From the NCBI RefSeq assembly GCF_017744015.1, contig NZ_JAGHRA010000003.1, positions 248,001 to 312,000 on the forward strand: DNA of 64,000 bases, in the 5' to 3' direction. Shown here piece after piece: positions 45,192 through 53,168 of the stretch; positions within the stretch are counted from its first letter, which is position 1; the number at the start of each line of letters is the position of its first letter. The translations under genes were made by a program, and so were the position numbers. Below the pieces are notes generated by a model, which was not told the DNA's origin, made no database searches, and saw only the letters and a list, made by a program, of their open reading frames with translations. Source of the DNA: Paracoccus sp. R12_2 (GTDB lineage Bacteria; Pseudomonadota; Alphaproteobacteria; Rhodobacterales; Rhodobacteraceae).

Positions 45192-45919
45192 ACATTCCAC
45201 GCCGCATCGCCATGTGGTCCGGGCCGCGCAACCTGTCGACGGCGATGATGCGCAGCTTCGGCTCACGCGGCGACTGCGCCTGTGTGGACGAGCCCTTTTA
45301 CGCCCATTATCTGCTGAAGACCGGCCTGCCCCACCCGATGCGCGACGAGGTGATCGCAAGCCAACCCGCCGATTGGCGGGACGTCCTGCCCGCACTGACG
45401 ACCGAGCCGGTGAAGGCAGACGTCCAGTACCAGAAACACATGGTTCAGCATATGCTGCCGGGCATGGATCTGGACTGGACCGATCGGGTGACCAACGTCT
45501 TCCTGATCCGCGAACCCGAACGGGTCGCGGCCTCTTTCGCGGCCAAGCGCGGACTGCCGGACGCAGCAGAGCTTGGCTTTTCGCGGCAATGGCAGATGTA
45601 TCGTCACATGGCCAAGCGCAGCCCCGCACCTGTCGTGATCGACAGTGCCGATATCCGCCGCGACCCGGCCCGTGCCCTGCGGGCGCTGTGCGACGCCATC
45701 GACATCGCATGGACCGACCGGATGCTGGCTTGGCCCGCCGGGGCCAGGCCCGAGGATGGCGTCTGGGGCAAGGTCTGGTACGATGCCGTCAACGCCTCGA
45801 CCGGGTTTGCAGGGGCCGAGGGGCCGTTGCCGCGGCTTGAAGGTGAACTTGCCGGCCTGGCCGCGGCGCTGCGTCCCGACTATGAGGCGATCGCCGCCCA
45901 CCGACTGCGGCTTGACTGA
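45188..45919 (+). CDS. Sulfotransferase-like P-loop protein in the tol-pal cluster
   Basis: 243 residues. The N-terminus MNIPRRIAMWSGPRNLSTAM matches the 5'-phosphosulfate-binding P-loop of sulfotransferases that use PAPS, and FLIREPERVAASFAA near residues 108-122 corresponds to the 3'-phosphate-binding region. The remaining helices are typical of the small bacterial sulfotransferase family. It is translationally coupled to ybgC, so it is co-expressed with the Tol-Pal genes. No role in the envelope machine is established; an acceptor such as a lipid or sugar is speculation. Confidence 0.8.
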   Translation: MNIPRRIAMWSGPRNLSTAMMRSFGSRGDCACVDEPFYAHYLLKTGLPHPMRDEVIASQPADWRDVLPALTTEPVKADVQYQKHMVQHMLPGMDLDWTDRVTNVFLIREPERVAASFAAKRGLPDAAELGFSRQWQMYRHMAKRSPAPVVIDSADIRRDPARALRALCDAIDIAWTDRMLAWPAGARPEDGVWGKVWYDAVNASTGFAGAEGPLPRLEGELAGLAAALRPDYEAIAAHRLRLD

Positions 45920-45951
45920 TCGCCCGCGGGCGGCGAATTGACGGCATTGTG

Positions 45952-45980
45952 TTGCGGCAGGGGTTAAAACCGCTGCTAGA
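45952..45980 (+). promoter_or_regulatory. Candidate promoter for tolQ
   Basis: TTGCGG at 45952-45957 and GCTAGA at 45975-45980, spacer 17, in the 113-base gap before tolQ. Weak matches, so this is only a candidate. Confidence 0.35.
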
Positions 45981-46032
45981 GAAGGGCTAGAAGGCCCGGC
46001 AAAACGGCGCTCGTGAAGATGAGGCAGTGACG

Positions 46033-46728
46033 ATGGAACCCATTCAGGCCGCGCAGGCCCTCGATTTTTCGCTGGTGGCGCTGTTCGCGCGCGCCTCGCT
46101 GACGGTCAAGATCGTGATGATCCTGCTGATCGTCGCCTCTTTCTGGAGCTGGGCGATCATCATCCAGAAATTCCTGGCCTTCGCGGCATCCCGGCGCGAG
46201 GCCGCCCGCTTCGACCGCGCCTTCTGGTCGGGCGAGCCGCTGGACGATCTGTATGACCGGCTTGGCGAACGCCCCAAGGGTGCCTCGGAACGTATCTTCG
46301 CCGCCGGCATGACCGAATGGCGGCGCAGCCACCGCGATGACGGCGCACTGATCCCCGGTGGCGTTCAGCGGATCGACCGGGCGATGAACGTCTCTATCCA
46401 GCGCGAAGAATCCCGTCTTTTCCGGGGACTGTCATTCCTCGCCACGGTCGGATCGACCGCCCCCTTCATCGGCCTGTTCGGCACCGTCTGGGGCATCAAG
46501 ACCGCGTTCGAAGGCATCGCGATGTCGCAGAACACCAGCCTTGCCGTCGTGGCCCCCGGCATTGCCGAGGCGCTGTTGGCAACCGCGCTTGGCCTTCTGG
46601 CGGCGATTCCCGCCGTGATCTTCTACAACAAGCTGTCGGGCGACGCCGAACGCGTGGTCGGCAACTGGGAAGCCTTCGCAGACGAATTTTCGACCCTGCT
46701 GTCACGGCAGCTTGACGGCGAGGCCTGA
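46033..46728 (+). CDS. tolQ: Tol-Pal system protein TolQ
   Basis: Inner-membrane proton-channel subunit of the Tol-Pal machine. 231 residues with three membrane segments (about 20-45, 140-160, 175-200). The family block TVGSTAPFIGLFGTVWGI spans residues 140-157, and a following segment GIAEALLATALGLLAAIPAV lines the channel. The ATG at 46033 is chosen because GAGG lies 8 bases upstream; a GTG six bases earlier is too close. tolR follows at once. Confidence 0.95.
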   Translation: MEPIQAAQALDFSLVALFARASLTVKIVMILLIVASFWSWAIIIQKFLAFAASRREAARFDRAFWSGEPLDDLYDRLGERPKGASERIFAAGMTEWRRSHRDDGALIPGGVQRIDRAMNVSIQREESRLFRGLSFLATVGSTAPFIGLFGTVWGIKTAFEGIAMSQNTSLAVVAPGIAEALLATALGLLAAIPAVIFYNKLSGDAERVVGNWEAFADEFSTLLSRQLDGEA

Positions 46729-46732
46729 TCCG

Positions 46733-47185
46733 ATGGCCGACGTCGTCAAACGGGTCAGCCGGAAGGGCCGCGGGCGGCGGCGCAACTCCCCCATGTCCGA
46801 GATCAACGTCACGCCTTTCGTGGATGTGATGCTGGTGCTGCTGGTGATCTTCATGGTGGCAGCCCCGCTGATGACCTCTGGCGTGCCCCTGAACCTGCCC
46901 AAGACCGCGGCAACCGCCGTGCCTTCGGAACCCGAGGAGCCGCTGGTCATCTCGATCCCCGCAGAGGGCGCGATCACGCTGATGAACGAGCCGGTCGGCG
47001 ATGAAGAGGTCGTCGGCAGACTGCGCGCCGTGCTGGAGGAACGTCAGAGCGACAAGATCTTCCTGCGCGCCGACGGCACGATCCCCTATGCCCGCGTGGT
47101 CCAGGTCATGGGCGCGCTGAACGCCGCCGGATACACCAATATCGTGCTGGTCACCGATACCGGCGGCCCGCGCATGGATGGCTGA
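46733..47185 (+). CDS. tolR: Tol-Pal system protein TolR
   Basis: Partner of TolQ in the proton channel. 150 residues: a basic N-terminus (KRVSRKGRGRRRN), one membrane helix near residues 28-47 (PFVDVMLVLLVIFMVAAPLM) that carries the conserved aspartate in VTPFVDVM, and a periplasmic ExbD/TolR domain. Starts 5 bases after tolQ. Confidence 0.95.
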   Translation: MADVVKRVSRKGRGRRRNSPMSEINVTPFVDVMLVLLVIFMVAAPLMTSGVPLNLPKTAATAVPSEPEEPLVISIPAEGAITLMNEPVGDEEVVGRLRAVLEERQSDKIFLRADGTIPYARVVQVMGALNAAGYTNIVLVTDTGGPRMDG

Positions 47186-47188
47186 TCC

Positions 47189-48970
47189 ATGGAGGAACGC
47201 GACGGCCGCATTGGATACTGGGTTTCGGGGATCGCGCATCTTTCGCTGATCCTGTGGGCGCTTCTGGGCGGTGCGTTGTTCAGGCCGCAGCCTTCGATGC
47301 CGGTCCGAACCAGCGAGGTCGCCACCATGAGCGGCGCGGAGTTCGAGGAATACGCCGCCGCCTCTCGCGGGGCCGGGCCGGTCTCCAGCGAGGCGACGGC
47401 CGTCGCGACGATGCCTGAACCCGAAACCGAGGAGACGGCCGGCGAAGCACCGGCCGACGCCAGCGCACCCGATGCAGAAGATGCGGCGCAGGAACTTGCG
47501 CAACCGGACGACGGTTCTGACGCGCAGCCGGATCTGAGCGATTTCCAGGATCGCGACCCGATCGACGTGGCCAGCGACCTGCCCGAGGCACCGCCCGCCC
47601 CCGAGCCACAGGAAACCGTGCCCGACACGCCAGCCGCGACGGTTGCGCCCTCGGCGGCCCTGCCGCCTGCCCCGCCGTCGGCACCTGCACAAGACGAAGC
47701 CGCCGCTCCGGTTCCGCCCCGTTCGGCGTTGGCGCTGGACGACTCTCCCCGCCCGAATGAGCGGCCCGAAGACCTGGTCGAGGCATATCAGGCACGCATC
47801 GCTGCGCAGCAGGAAGCCGCCCGGCAGGCAGCTGCCGAAGCCGAAGCGCAGGCCGAAGCGGAACGACAGGCGGCGCAGGAAGCCGCGCGCCAGGAGGCCG
47901 AAAGACAGGCCGCAGCCGAGCGTGAACGCCAGCAAGCCGAAGTCGCCGCACAAGCAGAAGCCGAGGCGCAGGCCGAGGCAGAGCGTCAGGCCCAGGAGGC
48001 GGCGCGCGAGGAACGGCAACGTCAGGCCGCCGAGGCGCAGGCGGAAGAGGAACGCAGGGCCGAAGAAGCCCGCCGCGAGGAAGAACGCCAAGCGGCCGAG
48101 GCGGCCGCGCGCGAAGCTGAAGAGCGCCGCGCCGAAGAGGAACGCCGGCAAGCCGAACAAGCCGCGCGCGAAGAAGAGGAACGCCGCGCCGCCCAAGAGG
48201 CCGCGGAGGCTGAGGAAAGACGGCAGGCCGCCGAGCGCGCAGCCCAAGAGGCAGAGGAACGTCGCGCCGCTGCGGAACGCGAGGCAGAAGAACGCGAGGC
48301 TGCCGACCGGCAGGCGCTGGAAGATGCGCTTCGCGAGGCCCAGGATGGCGATGCGGGCGCCGAGGGGCAGGACACGGCCTCGACCGGCGACACGGTCGGC
48401 GGCAACCGGCAGCGCATCGAAGGCGGCGACGGTGCGTCGGCGGCACAGGATCCGCTGGCGGCTGCACTGTCGGGCGCGCTGTCGGGCAGCACATCGCAGG
48501 ACAGCGGTGACACGCCGGACGCCGAGACTCAGCCTCAGCCGGATCCGCTGCAACTGAACCCGGTGCCGATCACGCCGACGCCCCTGCCCGACCCGGATCA
48601 GCGGTCCGAGGCCGAGACCGGAACCGGGGGGGCTGCGCCGCTTGGCCAGCCCCTTTCGATTTCCGAACGCGACGGTTTCAGAACCGCGATCCAGCAATGC
48701 TGGAACGTCGGCGCGTTGTCGCTGGAGGCCGCGCGGATGGATGTCTCGGTCGAGTTCAGGATGACACCGGATGGACGGCCCGACCCCGCCAGCCTGCGGA
48801 TGGTCGATCAACGCGGCGGATCACAGACCGCTGCCCAGAACGCTTTCGAGGTCGCGCGCCGCGCGATCATCATGTGCGGGCGCAGCGGCTATGAGCTTCC
48901 GCCCGGAAAATACGGCCGCTGGCGCGAAGTGATTGTTGATTTTCGCCCCGACGGCATCGGATTCGAATGA
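47189..48970 (+). CDS. tolA: Tol-Pal system protein TolA with an extended Glu/Ala coiled-coil
   Basis: Spans the periplasm and links the inner-membrane motor to Pal and TolB. 593 residues, against 421 in E. coli. N-terminal membrane anchor near residues 12-33, an acidic and proline-rich segment to about 190, a very long Glu/Ala/Arg-rich helix from about 195 to 390 with repeated EEERRAAEA-type units, an acidic linker, and a C-terminal TonB-like domain (FRTAIQQCWNVGALSLEA to VIVDFRPDGIGFE). The helix is compositionally repetitive but not a repeat array at the DNA level. Follows tolR by 3 bases. Confidence 0.93.
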   Translation: MEERDGRIGYWVSGIAHLSLILWALLGGALFRPQPSMPVRTSEVATMSGAEFEEYAAASRGAGPVSSEATAVATMPEPETEETAGEAPADASAPDAEDAAQELAQPDDGSDAQPDLSDFQDRDPIDVASDLPEAPPAPEPQETVPDTPAATVAPSAALPPAPPSAPAQDEAAAPVPPRSALALDDSPRPNERPEDLVEAYQARIAAQQEAARQAAAEAEAQAEAERQAAQEAARQEAERQAAAERERQQAEVAAQAEAEAQAEAERQAQEAAREERQRQAAEAQAEEERRAEEARREEERQAAEAAAREAEERRAEEERRQAEQAAREEEERRAAQEAAEAEERRQAAERAAQEAEERRAAAEREAEEREAADRQALEDALREAQDGDAGAEGQDTASTGDTVGGNRQRIEGGDGASAAQDPLAAALSGALSGSTSQDSGDTPDAETQPQPDPLQLNPVPITPTPLPDPDQRSEAETGTGGAAPLGQPLSISERDGFRTAIQQCWNVGALSLEAARMDVSVEFRMTPDGRPDPASLRMVDQRGGSQTAAQNAFEVARRAIIMCGRSGYELPPGKYGRWREVIVDFRPDGIGFE

Positions 48971-49030
48971 TGGCGCATAGGCACGATAACCGGGTTTCGC
49001 GCCGCCGCCGATACGACTAGAGAGGACGAC

Positions 49031-50350
49031 ATGTTCCGGACCCTGACATTTGCCCTGGCCCTTGGCCTGACCACCGCCCCGTTCACCGCCCTGCCCGCAC
49101 TGGCGCAGGACGTCCCCTTGCGCATCGAGATCACCGACGGCGTGGTCGAACCGATGCCGATCGCGATCCCCGCGTTCTTCGGCGATGACGAAGTGGCCCG
49201 GAAGGTCCGCGATGTGGTCGCCTCGGATCTGACCGGGACCGGACTGTTCCGCGAAATCCCGGCTGACGCGCAGATCGCAAGGCCCGACAGTTTTTCCGAT
49301 GCGATCGCCTACGAGGATTGGCGTGCGATCAACGCACAGGCGCTGGTGACCGCCGAGGTGACCCAGGCCGGCGAGGATATCAGCGTCAAGTTCCGGCTGT
49401 TCGACGTGTTCGCGGGCCAACAGCAGGGCGACGGGATGCAGTTCGACGCCCGCGCCGGTGACTGGCGTCGTGCCGCCCACAAGATCGCCGATCAGATCTA
49501 TTCGCGCCTGACCGGCGAGGCACCGTATTTCGACAGCCGCGTGGCCTTCGTGCAGGAGACCGGGCCCAAGAACGCCCGGATCAAACGGATCGGCGTGATG
49601 GATTACGACGGCGCCAACACGCTGTGGATGACCGACAGCTCCTCGCTGGTCCTGGCTCCTCAATTCTCGCCCGACGGCAAGTCCTTGCTGTATGTCAGCT
49701 ATGACAGCGGCTTTCCCCAGATCCGGGTGATGGACGTGGCCAGCGTGTCCTCGCGGCCACTGACCCAAAGCGGCGACAGCATGGCCTTTGCGCCGCGTCA
49801 TTCCCCGGATGGGCGCTGGGTCGTGTATTCGCTGGAAAAGGGCGGAAACACAGACATCTACCTGATGGATGCCGCGACCGGGGCGCAACGCGCCCTGACC
49901 GACGCGCCCTCGATCGAGACATCGCCCAGCTTCAGCCCCGACGGCAAGCGGATCGTGTTCGAATCCGACCGTTCCGGCACGCCGCAACTGTATATCGTCG
50001 GCCTCGAGGGTGGCGAACCCACGCGGATCAGCTTCGGCGATGGGCGCTATGGCTCGCCCGCGTGGTCGCCCAAGGGCGACATGATCGCCTATACCCACCA
50101 GGTCGGCGAGAAATTCCATATCGGCGTCATGCGGACCGATGGCTCGAACGAGAAAAACCTGACGGAATCTTTCCTTGACGAGGGTCCGACCTGGGCGCCC
50201 AATGGGCGCGTTGTGATGTTCACGCGCGTGACACCGGGCGGCAACGGTCAGCCCCGGCTGCATTCGGTGGACATCACCGGCCGGAACATGCGGCCGCTTG
50301 ATCTTGACTTTGCTGCCTCGGACCCGTCTTGGGGTCCGCTGATGCCGTGA
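49031..50350 (+). CDS. tolB: Tol-Pal system protein TolB
   Basis: Periplasmic beta-propeller that binds Pal and TolA. 439 residues with a signal peptide (LTFALALGLTTAPFTALPALAQD) and an N-terminal domain that starts VPLRIEITDGVVEPMPIAIP, then a six-bladed propeller of PD40-type repeats (QFSPDGKSLLYVSYD, FSPDGKRIVFESDRSG, WSPKGDMIAYTHQ). ATG follows GAGAGGACGAC. The gap from tolA is 60 bases. Confidence 0.95.
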   Translation: MFRTLTFALALGLTTAPFTALPALAQDVPLRIEITDGVVEPMPIAIPAFFGDDEVARKVRDVVASDLTGTGLFREIPADAQIARPDSFSDAIAYEDWRAINAQALVTAEVTQAGEDISVKFRLFDVFAGQQQGDGMQFDARAGDWRRAAHKIADQIYSRLTGEAPYFDSRVAFVQETGPKNARIKRIGVMDYDGANTLWMTDSSSLVLAPQFSPDGKSLLYVSYDSGFPQIRVMDVASVSSRPLTQSGDSMAFAPRHSPDGRWVVYSLEKGGNTDIYLMDAATGAQRALTDAPSIETSPSFSPDGKRIVFESDRSGTPQLYIVGLEGGEPTRISFGDGRYGSPAWSPKGDMIAYTHQVGEKFHIGVMRTDGSNEKNLTESFLDEGPTWAPNGRVVMFTRVTPGGNGQPRLHSVDITGRNMRPLDLDFAASDPSWGPLMP

Positions 50351-50390
50351 ACAAGCCGACCGACGCGAGAATCGCCCGAAGGATGACCCG

Positions 50391-50924
50391 ATGCCCCCCT
50401 GGATGAAGCCCGCCTCTGCCGCCTGCTTGCTGATCCTTGCAGCCTGCGCACAACCCGCGCCGCCGGCGCAGCAGGTCTATGATCCCTACGCCAATTCCGG
50501 TTCCGGCGCCCTGTATCAGGGCGATCTGGCCGGGGGCACGCTTGGTGCCGAGGCATCGGCGCAGTATTTCAGCCAGCAGGTCGGGGATACCGTCCTGTTC
50601 CCCTCTGGCCAGACCGCGCTGACGCCGGATGCCCGCGCGGTGCTGGCGCGGCAGGCCGAATGGCTGAACAAGCACGGCAATTTCTCGGCGGTCCTTCAGG
50701 GCCACGCCGAAGAGACCGGCACACGCGAATACAACCTCGCGCTGGGTGCGCGCCGCGCCAGTGCAGTGCAGGAATACCTGATCGCCCAAGGGGTCGGCTC
50801 CGACCGGATCCGCACCCTCAGCTTCGGCAAGGAACGACCGGCCGAGACCTGTTCGGACGAGGCGTGCTATGCCAAGAATCGCCGGGTCGTGACGGTCGTC
50901 AGCGAAACCGGGGCCGGATCGTGA
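50391..50924 (+). CDS. pal: Peptidoglycan-associated lipoprotein Pal
   Basis: Outer-membrane lipoprotein that binds peptidoglycan at the division site. 177 residues; signal peptide with the lipobox LAAC at about residues 16-19, so the cysteine is the lipid-anchored residue. A 55-residue proline-rich linker leads to an OmpA-like domain (QVGDTVLFPSGQTALTPDA, VLQGHAEETGTREYNLALG, RRVVTVVSE). The end overlaps the cpoB start as GTGA. Confidence 0.95.
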   Translation: MPPWMKPASAACLLILAACAQPAPPAQQVYDPYANSGSGALYQGDLAGGTLGAEASAQYFSQQVGDTVLFPSGQTALTPDARAVLARQAEWLNKHGNFSAVLQGHAEETGTREYNLALGARRASAVQEYLIAQGVGSDRIRTLSFGKERPAETCSDEACYAKNRRVVTVVSETGAGS

Positions 50925-51865
50925 TTCGCGGGCTGGCCGCACTGTTGATCCTGGTGCCGCTGGCCCTGCCGGTCGCGGCACAGGAACCGACGCTGGCCGA
51001 TCTGCGTGGCCAGTTGTCGTCACTGCGCAGCGATCTTCAGTCCCTGCGCGCCGAACTTGTGGCCTCGGGTGCGTCCGGTTTCCAGGCCGCAGGCGGCGAG
51101 AGCGCCATCGACCGCATGAACTGGATGGAACAGCAGATCGCACGACTGACCGGCCAGACCGAGCAGTTGCAGAACCGGATCAACCGGATCGTCGAAGACG
51201 GCACACGCCGGATCGGAGATATAGAATTCCGGCTGTGCGAGATGGACGAAACCTGCGACCTGGGCGCGCTGACCACGCCAGAACTGGGCGGTCTGGCCTC
51301 GGGCGGGGCGACGGCAGTCCAGGTGGCACCGTCACAGCCAGCCGATGTCATGCCGGACGGCACGGAAAAGGCGACGACAGCGGCGGAACAGGCCGATTTC
51401 GACATGGCCAACGAGGCGCTGAAAAGCGGGGATTTCCAGCGCGCGGCGCAACTGTTCGGGGCGGTCGCCGACAAGCACGCCGGCGGCCCGCTGACGGCCG
51501 AGGCATTGTTCCTGCGGGGCGCGGCCTTGGACAGCGGCGGTAAACCCAAGGCCGCCGCCGCCGCATGGCTGGAAGGATTTGCGGCGGCGCCCGACGGGCC
51601 GCGCGCGGCGCAAAGCCTTCTGGGTATCGCGCGGGTAATCGCCGCCGACGGCGATCCGATGGCCGCCTGCCTGTATCTGGCCGAGATCCCGGCGCGTTTT
51701 CCCGGCAGCGAACATGCGGCCGAGGCGGAACGCAGGATGACGGTACTGAACTGCGGCAATCTGGATCTTGGCCTGTCAGGCGCAGATCCCACCCTGCCGG
51801 ACGGCGCCGTCGATTTCGGGGATCTGGACCCCGAGGCTGCCGCCGACCTGGCCGAGTACGAGTGA
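50921..51865 (+). CDS. cpoB: Cell division coordinator CpoB (YbgF family)
   Basis: 314 residues from the GTG that overlaps the pal stop; the longer frame upstream is antisense-like and rejected. Signal peptide (LAALLILVPLALPVAAQEP), then a coiled coil near residues 25-90 (LADLRGQLSSLRSDLQSLRA and neighbours) and a C-terminal TPR domain near 170-310 (AQLFGAVADKHAGGPLTAEA). It links Tol-Pal to peptidoglycan synthesis. Position after pal is standard. Confidence 0.92.
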   Translation: MIRGLAALLILVPLALPVAAQEPTLADLRGQLSSLRSDLQSLRAELVASGASGFQAAGGESAIDRMNWMEQQIARLTGQTEQLQNRINRIVEDGTRRIGDIEFRLCEMDETCDLGALTTPELGGLASGGATAVQVAPSQPADVMPDGTEKATTAAEQADFDMANEALKSGDFQRAAQLFGAVADKHAGGPLTAEALFLRGAALDSGGKPKAAAAAWLEGFAAAPDGPRAAQSLLGIARVIAADGDPMAACLYLAEIPARFPGSEHAAEAERRMTVLNCGNLDLGLSGADPTLPDGAVDFGDLDPEAAADLAEYE

Positions 51866-51875
51866 TCCCGGCATC

Positions 51876-53111
51876 ATGACGACGCGCGCCGCCGATCCAT
51901 CCGCGCGCATCCGCGACACGCTGGACCGGCTGGCCGGCGACATGCCGGCGCTGGGTGTGGCGGTCTCGGGCGGCGGCGATTCGATTGCACTGATGCATAT
52001 CATCGCGGACTGGGCGTGCGGACGCCGGGTGATGATCGCCACCGTCGATCACGGCCTGCGCGCGGCCAGCGCGGACGAGGCGCATCACGTGCATCGCTCG
52101 GCGCTGGCCTTGGGTCTGCAGCACGCCACCCTTCTGTGGCAGCGCGACACGACCGCAGGCAACCTGATGGCCAGCGCCCGCGACGCACGGCTGCGGCTGC
52201 TGTCGGGTTGGGCACGGCGCAACGACCTTCCTGCCGTTGTCCTGGGCCACACGCGCGATGATCAGGCCGAAACGCTGATGATGCGGCTGGAACGCGGGTC
52301 TGGCATCGACGGGCTGGCGGGAATGGCGGACTGGCGCGACGCCTTCGGGATGCGCTGGCTGCGTCCCATGCTGGATGTGGGCCGGGACGAGTTGCGCGAC
52401 TGGCTGCGCGGACGCGGGATCGGCTGGATCGACGACCCCAGCAACGACAATGACGACTTCGACCGCATCCGAGTCCGCAAGGCGATCGCGTCGATCGGTC
52501 TTGATACGGCGGCGCTGGCGCGGGCGGCCCAACATATCGGTGCGGCGCGTGATGCGTTGGCCCACTACGCCGCCGAAGCCGCATCAGAGGCCGTAATCGA
52601 AAACGGTCGCATCATCTTGTCCCGACGACCGCTTCGCGACGCGCCGACGGAAATCCGACGCCGCCTGCTGGTCGCGGCCTGCCGCTGGATCACCGGCGCC
52701 GACTATCCCCCGCGCCGTGCCACCCTGCTGCATGCCTTGCAGGCGCTGGCATCCGGCAGCCGGGTCACACTTGACGGCGCGCTGATCGAACCGGCAGGCG
52801 ACCGGATCCGGATCGGGCGCGAGCCCGCAGCGGCGATCCGCGCCGGGGACGGTTGCGGCCCCGTCTGGGACAATCGCTGGAAGATCGACGGACTGACCCC
52901 GGGTCAGACGGTTTCCGCGCTGGGATTCCCGTCCCTGCGCGAGATCGCCTGGCGTGGGCGCGGCCTGTCCCGGGACGACGCCGCCGCAAGCCCCGCGATC
53001 CGTCAGGACGGCAGGCTGATCGCCGCGCCGCTGCTGCGGCCCGCTGCGAATATCCGGATTCGGCCGGTCCGCGACGCGGCGGATTTTCGCAGTCTGCTGA
53101 TGGCGCATTGA
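51876..53111 (+). CDS. tilS: tRNA(Ile)-lysidine synthase TilS
   Basis: Converts the wobble cytidine of tRNA(Ile) CAU to lysidine, so that it reads AUA. 411 residues. The PP-loop ATP motif is SGGGDS at residues 31-36, followed by DHGLRAASADEAHHV and LGHTRDDQAETLMMRL, both conserved. The ATG at 51876 is chosen over a longer frame that overlaps cpoB. The last residues overlap the -35 of the candidate ftsH promoter. A tilS-ftsH pair is common in bacteria. Confidence 0.95.
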   Translation: MTTRAADPSARIRDTLDRLAGDMPALGVAVSGGGDSIALMHIIADWACGRRVMIATVDHGLRAASADEAHHVHRSALALGLQHATLLWQRDTTAGNLMASARDARLRLLSGWARRNDLPAVVLGHTRDDQAETLMMRLERGSGIDGLAGMADWRDAFGMRWLRPMLDVGRDELRDWLRGRGIGWIDDPSNDNDDFDRIRVRKAIASIGLDTAALARAAQHIGAARDALAHYAAEAASEAVIENGRIILSRRPLRDAPTEIRRRLLVAACRWITGADYPPRRATLLHALQALASGSRVTLDGALIEPAGDRIRIGREPAAAIRAGDGCGPVWDNRWKIDGLTPGQTVSALGFPSLREIAWRGRGLSRDDAAASPAIRQDGRLIAAPLLRPAANIRIRPVRDAADFRSLLMAH

Positions 53112-53137
53112 ACCTGCGGCGATAATCCCTATTTTCA
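53107..53137 (+). promoter_or_regulatory. Candidate heat-shock (RpoH) promoter of ftsH
   Basis: ATTG at 53107-53110, a 17-base spacer, then CCTATTT at 53128-53134. This resembles the alphaproteobacterial RpoH pattern CTTG-N17-CYTATNT, with one mismatch in the -35. It overlaps the tilS stop codon and is 32 bases upstream of ftsH, a classic heat-shock gene. Confidence 0.5.
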
Positions 53138-53168
53138 TCCTAAACCGATTTCCGCCGGAGGACCCATT

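Noticed and set aside
47780..48360. Possible repeat array or CRISPR-like pattern
   Set aside because: The periodicity comes from codons for Glu, Ala and Arg in the TolA helix; there are no regular repeat-spacer units.
46496..48811. 771-codon minus-strand frame opposite tolR and tolA
   Set aside because: Its Leu/Phe/Gly-rich repeats are the complement of the Glu/Ala/Arg helix of TolA; it is not a membrane protein gene.
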